This document shows positions 42,511 to 53,395 of a DNA stretch of 64,000 nucleotides, in pieces (positions within the stretch are counted from its first letter, which is position 1; the number at the start of each line of letters is the position of its first letter). This DNA comes from Glandiceps talaboti (lineage: Eukaryota; Hemichordata; Enteropneusta; Spengelidae). Under the pieces are notes generated by a model that saw only the letters and a program-made list of their open reading frames with translations, was not told where the DNA came from and did not search any database. The position numbers and the translations under genes are program-made. The DNA is taken from positions 1,371,001-1,435,000 of the forward strand of contig NC_135552.1 in assembly GCF_964340395.1 (NCBI RefSeq). Reading direction: 5' to 3'.

Positions 42511-43370
42511 TTTAAAGAGTTTGAGAATTACAATTTCCACATTTTATGTGTGAAATACCCAGCCGGTCACTGTGATCAATACAAGACTGTAATGACACGG
42601 GATACCATTTCCTACTATTCAAAGGTCATTCCCTTCTTTCTAAATATATCGCTACATTTTTTCCTGTCTAAATAACTACATATATTGCCAAATTGAGTGG
42701 AATTTAACACTTTTTAGGAAAAAATGATCTGCCAAGCTCTTTCACTTCTGTACTCATTACTGGGACAAGCCATTAAAGAAGCAAGTCCACTTGTTATCAA
42801 AGAGTACCAATATTTACACATGTGATGATGGGCTCTTACATAACACAAGTAAACAGTGTAGTTCACAGCGTAAGATCATTTCTAAGGAGTGGGTCAATTG
42901 AGGCAAACCTTATCTCCGTCTTATATCAGTTGTTATCAATTTATTAGGCTATTATAAGTAACACTACAAACAGCTTTAGAGATGCAAACAACTTTTATGA
43001 CACCCGTTTTCGTCAGGCAAGCCCGCGGGTTTGTTGCACTTGGACCGTTAATGGCTTGTGAATGTCATGTGAAGCAAGTTCGGCATGGCCAAGAGGGCCA
43101 CCAGTTATAACTTTTGAAGTACAAACATCCATATTTATTTATTTATTTATTTATTCATGATTGATCTAAAAATTACAATGACTTATTTTATTAATCTATC
43201 ATTTTATTTCTCCATAACCTTAGTTTGATACACATTACAGTTTGTGGACTTCACAATATGTAAACAGAAATTTATATAAAAGAAATTTGATAAATTAAAT
43301 GCATATAGAAAACGAAAACAAGTATTGTAGTAAAATTTCTGTCCCAATTCTGATTCTAATTTCTGCTAAG
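42511..43370. other. Non-coding intron sequence, with an (ATTT)n run
   Basis: A short (ATTT)n run is at about 43131-43155. The text 'caaacaacttttatgacacccg' (42986-43007) recurs as 'caaacaaattttatgacacccg' at 53800-53821, part of a shared repeat. No gene seen. Confidence 0.5.
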
Positions 43371-44195
43371 AAACGCTGAAAGATATCAACAGACTGAAGC
43401 CTGCCAGCATCTTTATGTAGAAGCAAGATCTTATAATTGCAAACATGGCTACTATGACAGAAATGTTTACTTGTTTACTCTGATTTCCTTGAACACATTA
43501 AAGGCTGGCCATCATTATCAATATTGTCTGGTTCAGCTCATAAAATAGAAAGGCTTCAATCTGTTTCCAGAAAGATTTTACCCTTTTGCAATCAATAAAA
43601 ATATTGGAAAGGTCGTTTTCATGTCATTACAAATGCTGCACTTACTGTTTTGTGTAATTTTCCATCTACATAAATTGAAACCATGAGAAGTATTTATTAG
43701 TTGTTACCAATTTGTTTAAAATCAGGTCTCCATTTAGTCACATAACATAGTGTATTTGGAGGGATACAAGTCTTCTACAAAGATTTGTTTTGTCAGGTTT
43801 AGAAGTTCAAAAAAATTGAAAAAATAATTTTTCAGGACCCCTAAAAATCGATTCTGGTACAAAACACATTGAGGAGGTATGTTATCTTTTCAACTGCTAA
43901 GGACCATTTTACCACACAAAGTAAACTGCCAAGTTTCCCATTAATATTATATATTTTCAATTGATATTTTCTTATCAATAGCAATGCTTTATCCCCTTAT
44001 TAACGGGATCAGTTGAAAAGTATGGCCCAAGTGATTAAATTGGTTGCTTAGCTGGGCCACATTGTACTATCATACAAGTCAGCATGTGTTTTCCAGGAAT
44101 TGATCCACAAACCTTTAGTTTTGCCAACATTTAGAGTTAGGCCTGCCACACTGCTAATTTAACTTATTAACAATATTTATCACATCAGTAGTGAA
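43370..44195 (-). mobile_element. L1-like LINE RT remnant, minus strand
   Basis: On the minus strand, near 44170-44040, the translation includes VAGLTLNVGKTKGLWINSWK, the 'sGLxLNxxKTkGLW' motif that follows the RT catalytic box in L1-type elements. Further along, 'NGKLGSLLCVVKWSLAVEKI' followed by a 'TYLLNVF'-like stretch corresponds to the later 'LtlfGKi.viksL..skl.Y' region, with stops and frame changes. It is an old, non-functional remnant in the exon I-J intron. Confidence 0.55.
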
Positions 44196-44215
44196 AGTGT
44201 CACCAGACACCAATA

Positions 44216-45112
44216 TGATATATGTAGTTTCATCAACCACCTGTGAAATATACATAAGTCTAAGTAGTGTCATCAACCACCTGTGAAATATATGTCAGTA
44301 TGTCAAAGTAGTGTCGTCAACCATCTGTGAAATATACGTATGTCAAAGTAGTATCATCAGCCTTCTGTGAAATATACGTATGTCTAAGTAGCGTCATCAA
44401 CCATCTGTGAAATATACGTATGTCAAAGTAGTATCATCAGCCACGTATGTCTAAGTAGCGTCATCAACCTTCTTTGAAATATACGTATGTCTAAGTAGTA
44501 TTATCAACCATCTGAAATATACGTATGTCAAAGTAGTATCAGCCTTCTGTGAAATATACGTATGTCTAAGTAGTGTTATCAACCATCTGTGAAATATACG
44601 TATGTCTAAGTAGTGTCATCAACCATCTGTGAAATATACGTATGTCTAAGTAGTATTATCAACCATCTGTGAAATATACGTATGTCAAAGTAGTATCATC
44701 AGCCTTCTGTGAAATATACGTATGTCTAAGTAGTGTCATCAACCATCTGTGAAATATACGTATGTCTAAGTAGTATCATCAGCCTTCTGTGAAATATACG
44801 TATGTCTAAGTAGTGTCATCAACCATCTGTGAAATATACGTATGTCTAAGTAGTATCATCAGCCTTCTGTGAAATATACGTATGTCTAAGTAGTGTCATC
44901 AACCATCTGTGAAATATACGTATGTCTAAGTAGTGTCATCAACCATCTGTGAAATATACGTATGTCTAAGTAGTGTCATCAACCATCTGTGAAATATACG
45001 TATGTCTAAGTAGTATCATCAGCCTTCTGTGAAATATACGTATGTCTAAGTAGTGTCATCAACCATCTGTGAAATATACGTATGTCTAAGTAGTATCATC
45101 AACCACCTGTAG
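44216..45112 (+). repeat. 40-bp minisatellite, block 1 (~22 units)
   Basis: The unit is 'gtgtcatcaaccatctgtga' + 'aatatacgtatgtctaagta'. Variants alternate between 'gtgtcatcaaccat' and 'gtatcatcagcctt' units in the middle, giving a higher-order pattern. The first units are more diverged. Confidence 0.92.
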
Positions 45113-45458
45113 ATGTTGCAGCCTTATAATACTTAATGTTCTGTGCAATGCCTTATATATCTAGAGAGTCACATGTTTATAGTTCTACATGCCCATTTAG
45201 TTCCAATATACTATTGCAGGTTACTCACCATACACTAGAATCATCTGTCTGTTGCCACACCGATTTCAAAGCCACAATGTCCACAATCCAAATAAAGTAT
45301 CAAATGAGAAAACAATAAGTTTAATTGATGAAATCAAATATAACAACTTCTAGAAACTATTCTAATGTCCTACAATTATTGGTAAGTCTAGATTCGTCCG
45401 CTGTCGATTCACAGTCAATATTGGTTGTTTTCACTGAATGTAATACCTGTTTCCACAG

Positions 45459-45500
45459 CGTCTTAAATGATAATCCAACAAGTCATTCACAGTCTTCGAG
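45459..45500 (+). CDS. KIF3B-like gene, exon J (predicted, unknown)
   Basis: Acceptor 'ctgtttccacag', donor 'TCGAG|gtaatg'; phase 2 in, phase 2 out (42 bases). It encodes VLNDNPTSHSQSS, a Ser/Asn-rich piece. It fits the phase left by exon I. It sits in a 485-bp unique island between two blocks of the same minisatellite. Short length makes this the least certain exon. No later exon or stop that I trust was found. Confidence 0.45.
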
Positions 45501-45597
45501 GTAATGAAGTCACATAGCCTTTGTTATATCTGGTCTAGCTGAGCCTTGTAATATTGTAACATAACATAATGTATTTGAGGGGTACATGTCTAAGTAG

Positions 45598-46036
45598 GGG
45601 GTGGTGAAATATACGTATGTCTAAGTAGCGTCATCAACCATCTGTGAAATATATGTCAAAGTAGTGTCATCAACCTTCTGTGAAATATACGTATGTCTAA
45701 GTAGTATTATCAACCACCTGTGAAATATACGTATGTCAAAGTAGTGTCATCAACCACCTGTGAAATATACGTATGTTTAAGTAGTATTATCAACCACATG
45801 TGAAAGATACATATGTCTAAGTAGTATTATCAACCATCTGTGAAATATACGTATGTCTAAGTAGTGTCATCAACCATCTGTGAAAGATACGTATGTCTAA
45901 GTAGTGTTATCAACCATCTGTGAAATATACGCATGTCTAAGTAGTGTCATCAACCACCTGTGAAATATACGTATGTCAAAGTAGTGTCATCAACCACATG
46001 TGAAATACTTATGTCTAATTAGTGTCATCAACCATT
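45598..46036 (+). repeat. 40-bp minisatellite, block 2 (~11 units)
   Basis: Same unit as block 1, with more 'caaccacctg' and 'gtcaaagta' variants and a few truncated units. Blocks 1 and 2 are separated by unique sequence 45113-45597. Confidence 0.92.
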
Positions 46037-46099
46037 ACTGCCACTTGAATTACCCCTCATTGAACATTCTCTAATTTCAAGCACAAAGTGAATGAATGG

Positions 46100-46460
46100 T
46101 TCATGGTAAAGTCTGGCTGTCTACATGTCTGTCTTGTTGATGATGCAGGTGATTTTGGTCTCAAGCTACTGGGGATGAAATTGGTAATGATTCTAAAATT
46201 GATCATCTGTAAATTTTGAGTGGGTTATACTTACATAAGTGGCCCTAGCAACCATTGCCATGCCCTAAGCAACAGTCAAAGGGTTTATTGCAAATATAAC
46301 AACAGGGATGGGTATAGGCATTTGGTGAAATGTTAGGATAACTCAATGTTGATGTACTTATTTCACTGGGCAAGTTATGTGTGTCTTTCTACAATCCAAC
46401 ATACGGGTGAAAGTGTCAGTCTGCCTGGATGTGTGTAAACAACTTAAAAGTCAAATACAA
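46100..46460 (+). repeat. Dispersed repeat fragment ('catgcc.taagcaacagtc' family)
   Basis: It contains 'gtctgtcttgttgatgatgc', 'aagtggccctagcaaccat' and 'ttgcaaatataacaacaggg', recognisable as the 300-1158 family. It then has the 'gatgtgtgtaaacaacttaa' head seen in the cassette introns. Confidence 0.6.
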
Positions 46461-46635
46461 GGGTTGTTGGTGGTTGAGTGGTAAAACCACTTGCCTCTTA
46501 CCACTGCAGTCAGGGTTCGAACCCATCATTCAGGGTTTGATTCAATTTACCACACTGAAAGTAAGAAGAGTGTCGTTCAGTTTGACTCTACCGAACAACT
46601 CAGGTTTCCCCTGGTACTCAGTGGTTTAATTGGGT
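46461..46635 (+). mobile_element. tRNA-derived SINE
   Basis: The head carries RNA polymerase III internal promoter boxes: an A-box-like TGGTTGAGTGG (46471-46481) and a B box GGTTCGAACC (46514-46523), with tRNA-like spacing. It does not fold into a complete tRNA, since no proper acceptor stem is seen. The unrelated body ('gtttgattcaatttaccaca' to 'tcaggtttcccctggtactc') is what a SINE body would be. It sits inside a dispersed repeat just after 'gtgtaaacaacttaaaagtc'. Confidence 0.65.
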
Positions 46636-46965
46636 AAAAAAATGGTAAAAAATGTGATGTTTGGTCAAAAAACATATTAACTCAATAACGACATGACAGA
46701 TTATTCTGAGATTTGATGGGAACATTCTTAAGGATGTATTCCACAAATATTGAACAGATTGAGCTGAAATTTATTGGGGATGCATCTGGGTATGTGTAGA
46801 TGAAAATGTTCTTTAAAATAAAATAAAATTGACAGGGAGTTTCTTTTTGGCACTGTATTTGTAATTGTGTTCATAACACTTAAAACTTTGTAAATGTACC
46901 CAGATTGTGACTGGCATTTAAATACATTTATAAACAAGTACAATCATGTATTTTGAGCCCTCGAA

Positions 46966-47216
46966 GTGACCATGGTTGCATTTCTGCAAGTGGACACTTA
47001 GACAGCAAGGCCGGCAACATGACCACAGGGTGACCATGGTTGCATTTCTGCAAGTGGACACCGAGACAGCAAGGCTGGCAACATGACCACAGGGTGACCA
47101 TGGTTGCATTTCTGCAAGTGGACACTTAGACAGCAAGGCCGGCAACATGACCACAGGGTGACCATGGTTGCATTTCTGCAAGTGGACACCGAGACAGCAA
47201 GGCCGGCAACATGACC
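46966..47216 (+). repeat. 64-bp tandem repeat, four units
   Basis: The unit begins 'gtgaccatggttgcatttct' and continues 'gcaagtggacac..agacag', 'caaggccggcaacatgacca'. Units start at 46966, 47030, 47094 and 47158 and alternate 'acttagac' and 'accgagac' variants, so the higher-order unit is 128 bp. The cysteine-rich minus-strand ORFs at 46918-47309 derive from it. The right duplication copy has two units (52719-52850). Confidence 0.9.
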
Positions 47217-47449
47217 AGATGGCCAATTGGCACAACAAGGTTGCATATACATCACATATGTGTGTGACCCTTGATACTGTTTGTGCAAGACTCTCATCAA
47301 CCAAGACATTTTTTGGAGTTAGGCGCCAAGCTCACATGCTTAATGAAGACTCAGAAATACATCACATTTATACCATTTTTTAGGAGAGAAAGGTGGGTTG
47401 GGGGTTTTGGAGGCGCGATGGGGTGGGGGGTTGGAAGTTGTGTAAGAGT

Positions 47450-47451
47450 GT

Positions 47452-47502
<51 letters not shown>

Positions 47503-47690
47503 TGTGCATGTATGTATGTATGTATGTATGTATGTATGTATGTGTGTGTGTGTGTGCAAGTATGTATGATTGCGTATACCCTATGTATGTGTGTATGTAT
47601 GTGTGTATAGATACATGTATGATGTTAAGTAGAATGCTAAGTTGGTGGGTGTGGGTGTGTGTGTGTGAGTCAGGAGATAGTTATAGGCAT
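47450..47690 (+). repeat. (GT)n and (GTAT)n microsatellites
   Basis: A GT array from about 47454 to 47510, then GTAT from about 47511 to 47545 and further GT/GTAT mixtures. Not coding. Confidence 0.92.
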
Positions 47691-48149
47691 TTAGGTCAAT
47701 AGGATTGTATGTTAGGTTGAATTGATAGGCTGGTGTGTGTATCGGGGGGGGGGGGGGGTCTCTATGGGTTGATACTGTGATAGGTGTAGGTAGATATATG
47801 TACATTATACAGATTTTAGATATGATATTAGGTCGAATGGTGGGAGTGGGGTGGGTGGGTTGATGAGTGTATGTGTAGTTAGATGTAGTAAGGTAGGTAT
47901 TCAGGTCTTTAGGATGGTAGATATGATGTTAAGTATAATATCAAAAATCTCAATTTTCTTCAAAAAGGTACATCTCAGAAATTACCTACTCTGTGAATTA
48001 GGCTGAAATTTTAAAGGGATATTTTTTGAGGAGGAAATTTTGTTCAAAATACATCGACAAAACTTACCCTAGCTACCATGACCCAGGCCTTAGCAATAGT
48101 CACATGTGTGGGGGTCAGGGGTGGGTCTGCTGCCTGGCTTGATACTATG

Positions 48150-48815
48150 TTAGGTGTAGGTAAATATATAGATAGGTAGGTTAATTGGGGTACTAATCAG
48201 GCTTTTAGATATCGTGTTAGGTTGAATGGTGGGGAAGGGTCAGGTGGGTTGATACTATGATAGGTGTAGGTAGATATATATAGATAGGTAGGTTAATTGA
48301 GGTATTAATTAGGCTTTTAGATATCATGTTAGGTTGAATGGTGGGGGAGGGGTTAGGTGGATTGATACTATGTTAGGTGTAGGTATAGATATATATAGAT
48401 AGGTAGGTTAATTGAGGTACTAATCAGGCTTTTAGATATCGTGTTAGGTTGAATGGTGGGGAAGGGTCAGGTGGGTTGATACTATGATAGGTGTAGGTAG
48501 ATATATATAGATAGGTAGGTTAATTGAGGTATTAATAATTAGGCTTTTAGATATCATGTTAGGTTGAATGGTGGGGGAGGGGTTAGGTGGATTGATACTA
48601 TGATAGGTGTAGGTATAGATATATATAGATAGGTAGGTTAATTGAGGTACTAATCAGGCTTTTAGATATCGTGTTAGGTTGAATGGTGGGGAAGGGTCAG
48701 GTGGGTTGATACTATGATAGGTGTAGGTAGATATATATAGATAGGTAGGTTAATTGAGGTATTAATAATTAGGCTTTTAGATAATATGTTAGGTTGAATG
48801 GTGGGGGAGGAGGAG
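48150..48815 (+). repeat. ~114-bp satellite, left array (~6 units)
   Basis: Unit: 'ggtgtaggtagatatatata', 'gataggtaggttaattgagg', 'ta.taattaggcttttagat', then 'ttaggttgaatggtggggga' and 'gggttaggtggattgatact'. It is the same as the array at 55930-57080. Confidence 0.9.
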
Positions 48816-49229
48816 GTGGGTTGATAGGTGTATGTAGGTAGTTAGGTGTAGACAAAGGTACTAGGTATTTTAGTCAGTAGGTTGGTAGATATGATGTTAA
48901 GTATAATATTGGTGGATTGGTGTGAGTGGATGGATGGGTGTGTGTGTGTGTGTGGGTAGGGATGGCTGAGGTATGGGGGTGCGGGATGGGTGTAGGGGAT
49001 GGTCGGGTGGGTACTTTCTCGGCCTATAAAATGGTGTATCTGTGAAGTCTTTCTCAGTTCACATTGAGCATGTAAGCTTGGCTGCACTTACTCCAAAATA
49101 TGTGTTGGTTTGGGACTCCTGTGCAGACAGTGTCAGGGTCATTATATCTGTGGGGTATATGCAGCCTTGTTGTGTTACCTCAATGGCCACTGTAAATTGT
49201 TGCTGGACTTAAGTGACCATGGTTGACCA

Positions 49230-49249
49230 TGAACTACCATGGTAGTTCA
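49230..49249. repeat. Perfect 20-bp palindrome at the duplication edge
   Basis: TGAACTACCATGGTAGTTCA equals its own complement. The same palindrome is at 57490-57509, and homology between the two duplication copies ends exactly at its last bases. Confidence 0.85.
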
Positions 49250-50405
49250 TAGTCATATGCCCTTGGTTGAACATGGTCATCATATTAAACCAATAATGGC
49301 AAATGGCAGAATCACAGGGCTTGTACAGACTACACCTGACTGACTAGATTGGTAACTATTAGGTTATCAAAATAAGACTAAGAGTGGCCAGGTGTCATAG
49401 ATCTATCACGATAGTCACTATTTTGGAGAAAGGTGGTCTGTAGTCCATAATCCTATTCACAGGGCAGCTGTAGACACAACTTCAAATTAACACATGTAAA
49501 TGTCACAGATTTTCATTCAATTTCAACTGAATTCTATTTGAAACTTTTAGTAATGGAAGTCTGATGGACAGTGTCTGTCTGTGTATCTTGGTGTGAAATC
49601 GAATGATCTCACTATAGGTCTGTGTTTTGGCTCCAATGGTAATCCAATCAGCGATATGCAAATTTGATGTGGAAATCTTAATTTTCTACGAAAAGGTACA
49701 TCTCAGAAATCACCTCCTGTGAATTAGGCTGAAATTTTAAAGGGATATTCTTGAGGAAGACATTTTATTCAAAATACATTGATAAAACTTACCGCAGCAA
49801 CCATGACCAAGCCTTTAGCAAGAGTCACATGCCATCATATTTGCAAAGACAAGATGGTGGTTAGGCTAGCTAGTGCAAAAAACATTAAAAATTGTATGCA
49901 AACATGCCTAGTGACAAGGCCACACTCATAACAACAGTCAAATGGTGATGTACATACACTATATTGCAAAGGAAGAAACAGGTAAATATCTCAACATTCA
50001 AAAACTGAGATTTTTTGTAAAAAGATGAGTACATAAATGTTTAAAGTAAAATTTTAAGAACAACTTCAAAACTAATGTCATGAGAATGGAATTGTGCTTC
50101 TTTTGATCATGTTCCCTTCTGAATACATTCAGAAAATAATTTAGTAAGTCATTTCCTTATTGAGATATTCAAATATGCTTTGTAAACAAGTAAGTAAATA
50201 CAAATACCCAAATATGCCACATTAACTGGCACAGCACCTTCAGTGGTGGAAACTGATATTACCTGCCAAGTCATTATCTTCATAAATGATTTTGAAATTC
50301 CCAGAATCCTATTTTCCTTAGAAAAATGAACAATATTGCAAAATGCAATGAGTACTATTCTTTTCATAATAAGTATTTTTTAATTGTGTTGATAACACTT
50401 CCCTT
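49240..50405. other. Non-coding sequence with a dispersed-repeat copy
   Basis: 49560-50000 carries another fragment of the 'cctag.gacaaggccacac.cataacaacag' family. It includes 'aaaggtacatctcagaaat', which also occurs at about 47966 in the left duplication copy. No exon seen. Confidence 0.5.
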
Positions 50406-50411
50406 ACAAAT

Positions 50412-52621
50412 ATCTCTCACTAGATTTTGATAAGAATCTAGTGAGAATCTAGTAAGAATCTCATAATAATATATCAGGTATTTGTATGCAAATTAGCGAG
50501 AAAACAATGAGAATCTAATAAGAATCTATTGAATTTTCTATTAGGTATTTGTATGCAAATTAGCGAGAAAATATTGGATCTAATAAGAATCTAGTGAGAA
50601 TCTAGTAAATTTTCTATTAGGTATTTGTATGCAAATTAGCAAGAAAATATTGGATCTAATAAGAATCTAGTGAGAATATAGTGAATTATCTATTAGATAT
50701 TTGTATGCAAATTAGTGAGAAAACAGACGAGTAAGAATATAGTGAGAATCTAATAAGAATCTAGTAAATTTTCTATCAGAATCCTATTGGCTCCTCATTG
50801 CCTACAGAATGAAAATCTTCAAAATAGTGTATTATGCAATGAGAATAAAAAATATCACCAGAGTGTGCATAAATATTTAATATCAACATATTCACATTCA
50901 TATTCAAAATGACTCCTGTGTGTATGTGATACGATAGTCACCCTAGCACCATAATCAGTTTTGAATCTGAATGTGAATATGTTGATAATTCAAACCCATT
51001 ATGAAATGGAAATGGCTGCCCGTCAAAACTTTCACAGAATACTTAGGATTTGTGCCATTTTCATTGGAATAACATCTTTCTTAGAACTTAAATCCGAGCG
51101 TAAGCGATGCATTGGCTGTCATAGGATATTCTTGATTCCAGAGGGGTATATGATATTTCCCGTCGCTAAATTTTGAGTCGAGTGATGGGCTGTCGCGATC
51201 GCGCGACATAAAAACACAATGATCAACGATTGAAAAAAAAAATCAAGAGATTTTCATTCACTTGCATCGAATTTTACTTGATGAAATCATGATTGAAAAT
51301 TGGCAAATGATTTTCAAGATGTAGATCGACCACGAAATACACAACAAAGGATAAAGCCATTTCAGGTACCATACTATACTATAATATTACTACTAGCCTC
51401 ATCTCATCTGTAGAGACTTCAAGAACTATCGCTACTTACAGCTAGCTATCCTACCCTTTCTCCTAAATTAGTACAAGTGCCCGTGCCTGTGTGAGTGATC
51501 ATGGTACTGAAGAGGTTCATTGTATCATAACCATGTTGTCAACGATCAGTAATTTGTGGAACAGCTGTTAGCCAAGGCTTCACCATCGTAAAGGTTTCGT
51601 AGGTTTTGACAGATGATTGCGAGAGTTAACTTTCACGTACTGGTAGCCAGTTTACTGTCGTATGAAAATGGCGGGCTTCGATATCGTCCAATGAGAGAAT
51701 AGAAATCATTTCACTACATTGTAGATACCATGTTTTGTAAGGAATATTTTGATTCGCTCATTTTGCGTAATAATATATTATATCAAAAACATCAAATTAG
51801 TGACCTTGTTATAAAATATTCTTATTTCGTCATATTTCCGTCGAAATGTCAAAGGTCGATGTTGTTAGTCTTTAAATATATTCAAGGCCATCATGGTATG
51901 CAGCATCAGTCAGAGTTAACAGTGACCTGTCGCTAAGTTCTAGCTTCGATTTTGATAGTTAATCCTCTGATTTCGAGTGTGAAAATGATCAAAGTACGTC
52001 AGCACCATAGTAGTTTTTTTGTTTTTTTAAATAAACAATTTTCACTGTGCCGTATTACAGTATTTCCGGTTCCCAACAATAACAAATTTCAATGTAACCA
52101 CGTTTATAGGTACATATTTATATATGTATTGGTATTCACTCACAAGTTACTACTATGACATTATACTTTTTTATAACATAGGAAATAACAAGATCTGCGT
52201 TTCCCCCTAAAGTTCATGCCGCTTTCTGGACCATTTTAACCTTTCTTGCCAGGATCTCACAGGAAATATAATGCTGTTGAAATAGCTAGAAGAATAATCT
52301 ATTAGAATTGTTCTGTCACTTTAGTCTGAATGCAGGGGTGTGACAAGTATCCAATCGATTCTTGCAAGATTCTCATTAGAAATCCATAATTTGATGATTC
52401 TAATAGAATCTTGTGAGATTCTAGTGAGAAAAATGTGGTATGGAGTAAGAAAGTGTTAAAATCTATTAGAATTTTGCTCATCGACTGTCAGGAAGATCTT
52501 CTGATAGATTCTTGTAAGAATCTACTAGATTATATTGAATTCTGATCAGATTCTCATTAGAAATCTTTATTTTCATGATTCTAACCGAATCTAGTGAGAT
52601 TCTAGCAAGAATCTAGTGAGA
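50412..52621. mobile_element. Inverted-repeat element built of 'AGAATCTAGTG' repeats (~2.2 kb)
   Basis: The left end 'tctcactagattttgataag' and the complement of the right end 'tctcactagattcttgctag' form an inverted pair. Both ends continue into clusters of 'gaatctagtgagaatctagt' (50430-50780) and its complement (52290-52600). The left cluster is a ~75-bp repeat with 'ttaggtatttgtatgcaaat'. The element interrupts sequence related to the right duplication copy, just before 52634. The central part (50900-52200) has short ORFs with no recognised motif. Confidence 0.65.
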
Positions 52622-53240
52622 CAAAATCGTACAGGTTAAAACTTTGTAAATATACCCAGATTGTGACTGGCAATAGTAATACATTACAAACAAGTACATG
52701 TATTTTGAGCCCTCGAAGTGACCATGGTTGCATTTCTGCAAGTGGACACTTAAGACATCAAGGCCGGCAACATGACCACAGGGTGACCATGGTTGCATTT
52801 CTGCAAGTGGACACCGAGACAGCAAGGCCAGCAACATGACCAGATGGCCAATTGGCATAACAAGGTTGCATATACAGCACATATGTGTGTGACCCTTGAT
52901 ACTGTTTGTGCAAGACTCTCATCAACCAAGACATTTTTTGGAGTTAGGCGCCAAGCTCACATGCTTAATGAAGACTCAGAAATACATCACATTTATACCA
53001 TTTTTTAGGAGAGAAAGGTGGGTTGGGGGGTTATTGGTGGGTGTGATGGGGTGGGGGTTGGAGGTTGTGTGACAGTGTTTGTGTTTGTGTTTGTGTGTGT
53101 GTGTGTGTGTGTGCAGATGTTTTTTTAGAATATGGTATGCTGATGGGTGTGTTTGTGTGGGTGTGCCAAGGTGTAGATGGGGGTGAATGGATTAGGTGTA
53201 GGGAGGTATATGTAGATGTGTGTGTCTAGATGTGTGTGGG

Positions 53241-53242
53241 TG

Positions 53243-53326
<84 letters not shown>

Positions 53327-53395
53327 TGACTGACTGACTGACTGACTGACTGACTGACTGAATGGGTGGGTGGGTGGGTGGGTGGGTGGGGGTTA
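53241..53395 (+). repeat. (GA)n, (ACTG)n and (GGGT)n composite microsatellite
   Basis: About 83 bases of GA, then about 35 bases of ACTG repeats, then GGGT repeats; absent from the left duplication copy. Confidence 0.95.

Larger units (their letters stand above)
46880..49239 (+). repeat. Segmental duplication, left copy (2.36 kb)
   Basis: The segment from 'cttaaaactttgtaaatgta' to the palindrome at 49230 matches 52634-57509 in order. Shared parts are the 64-bp repeats, the 'gcaacaaggttgcatataca' block, GT/GTAT microsatellites, the ~114-bp satellite, and the end block with 'ctttctcggcctataaaatg'. Left copy numbers: four 64-bp units, about six ~114-bp units. Confidence 0.88.

Noticed and set aside
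46461-46540. Functional tRNA gene
   Set aside because: A and B boxes are present but no paired acceptor stem or full cloverleaf could be drawn, and an unrelated body follows, as in SINEs.
46918-47309. Cys/His-rich minus-strand ORFs suggesting a zinc-binding repeat protein
   Set aside because: These follow from the 64-bp tandem repeat. The period is not a multiple of three, so several frames show it and none is favoured.
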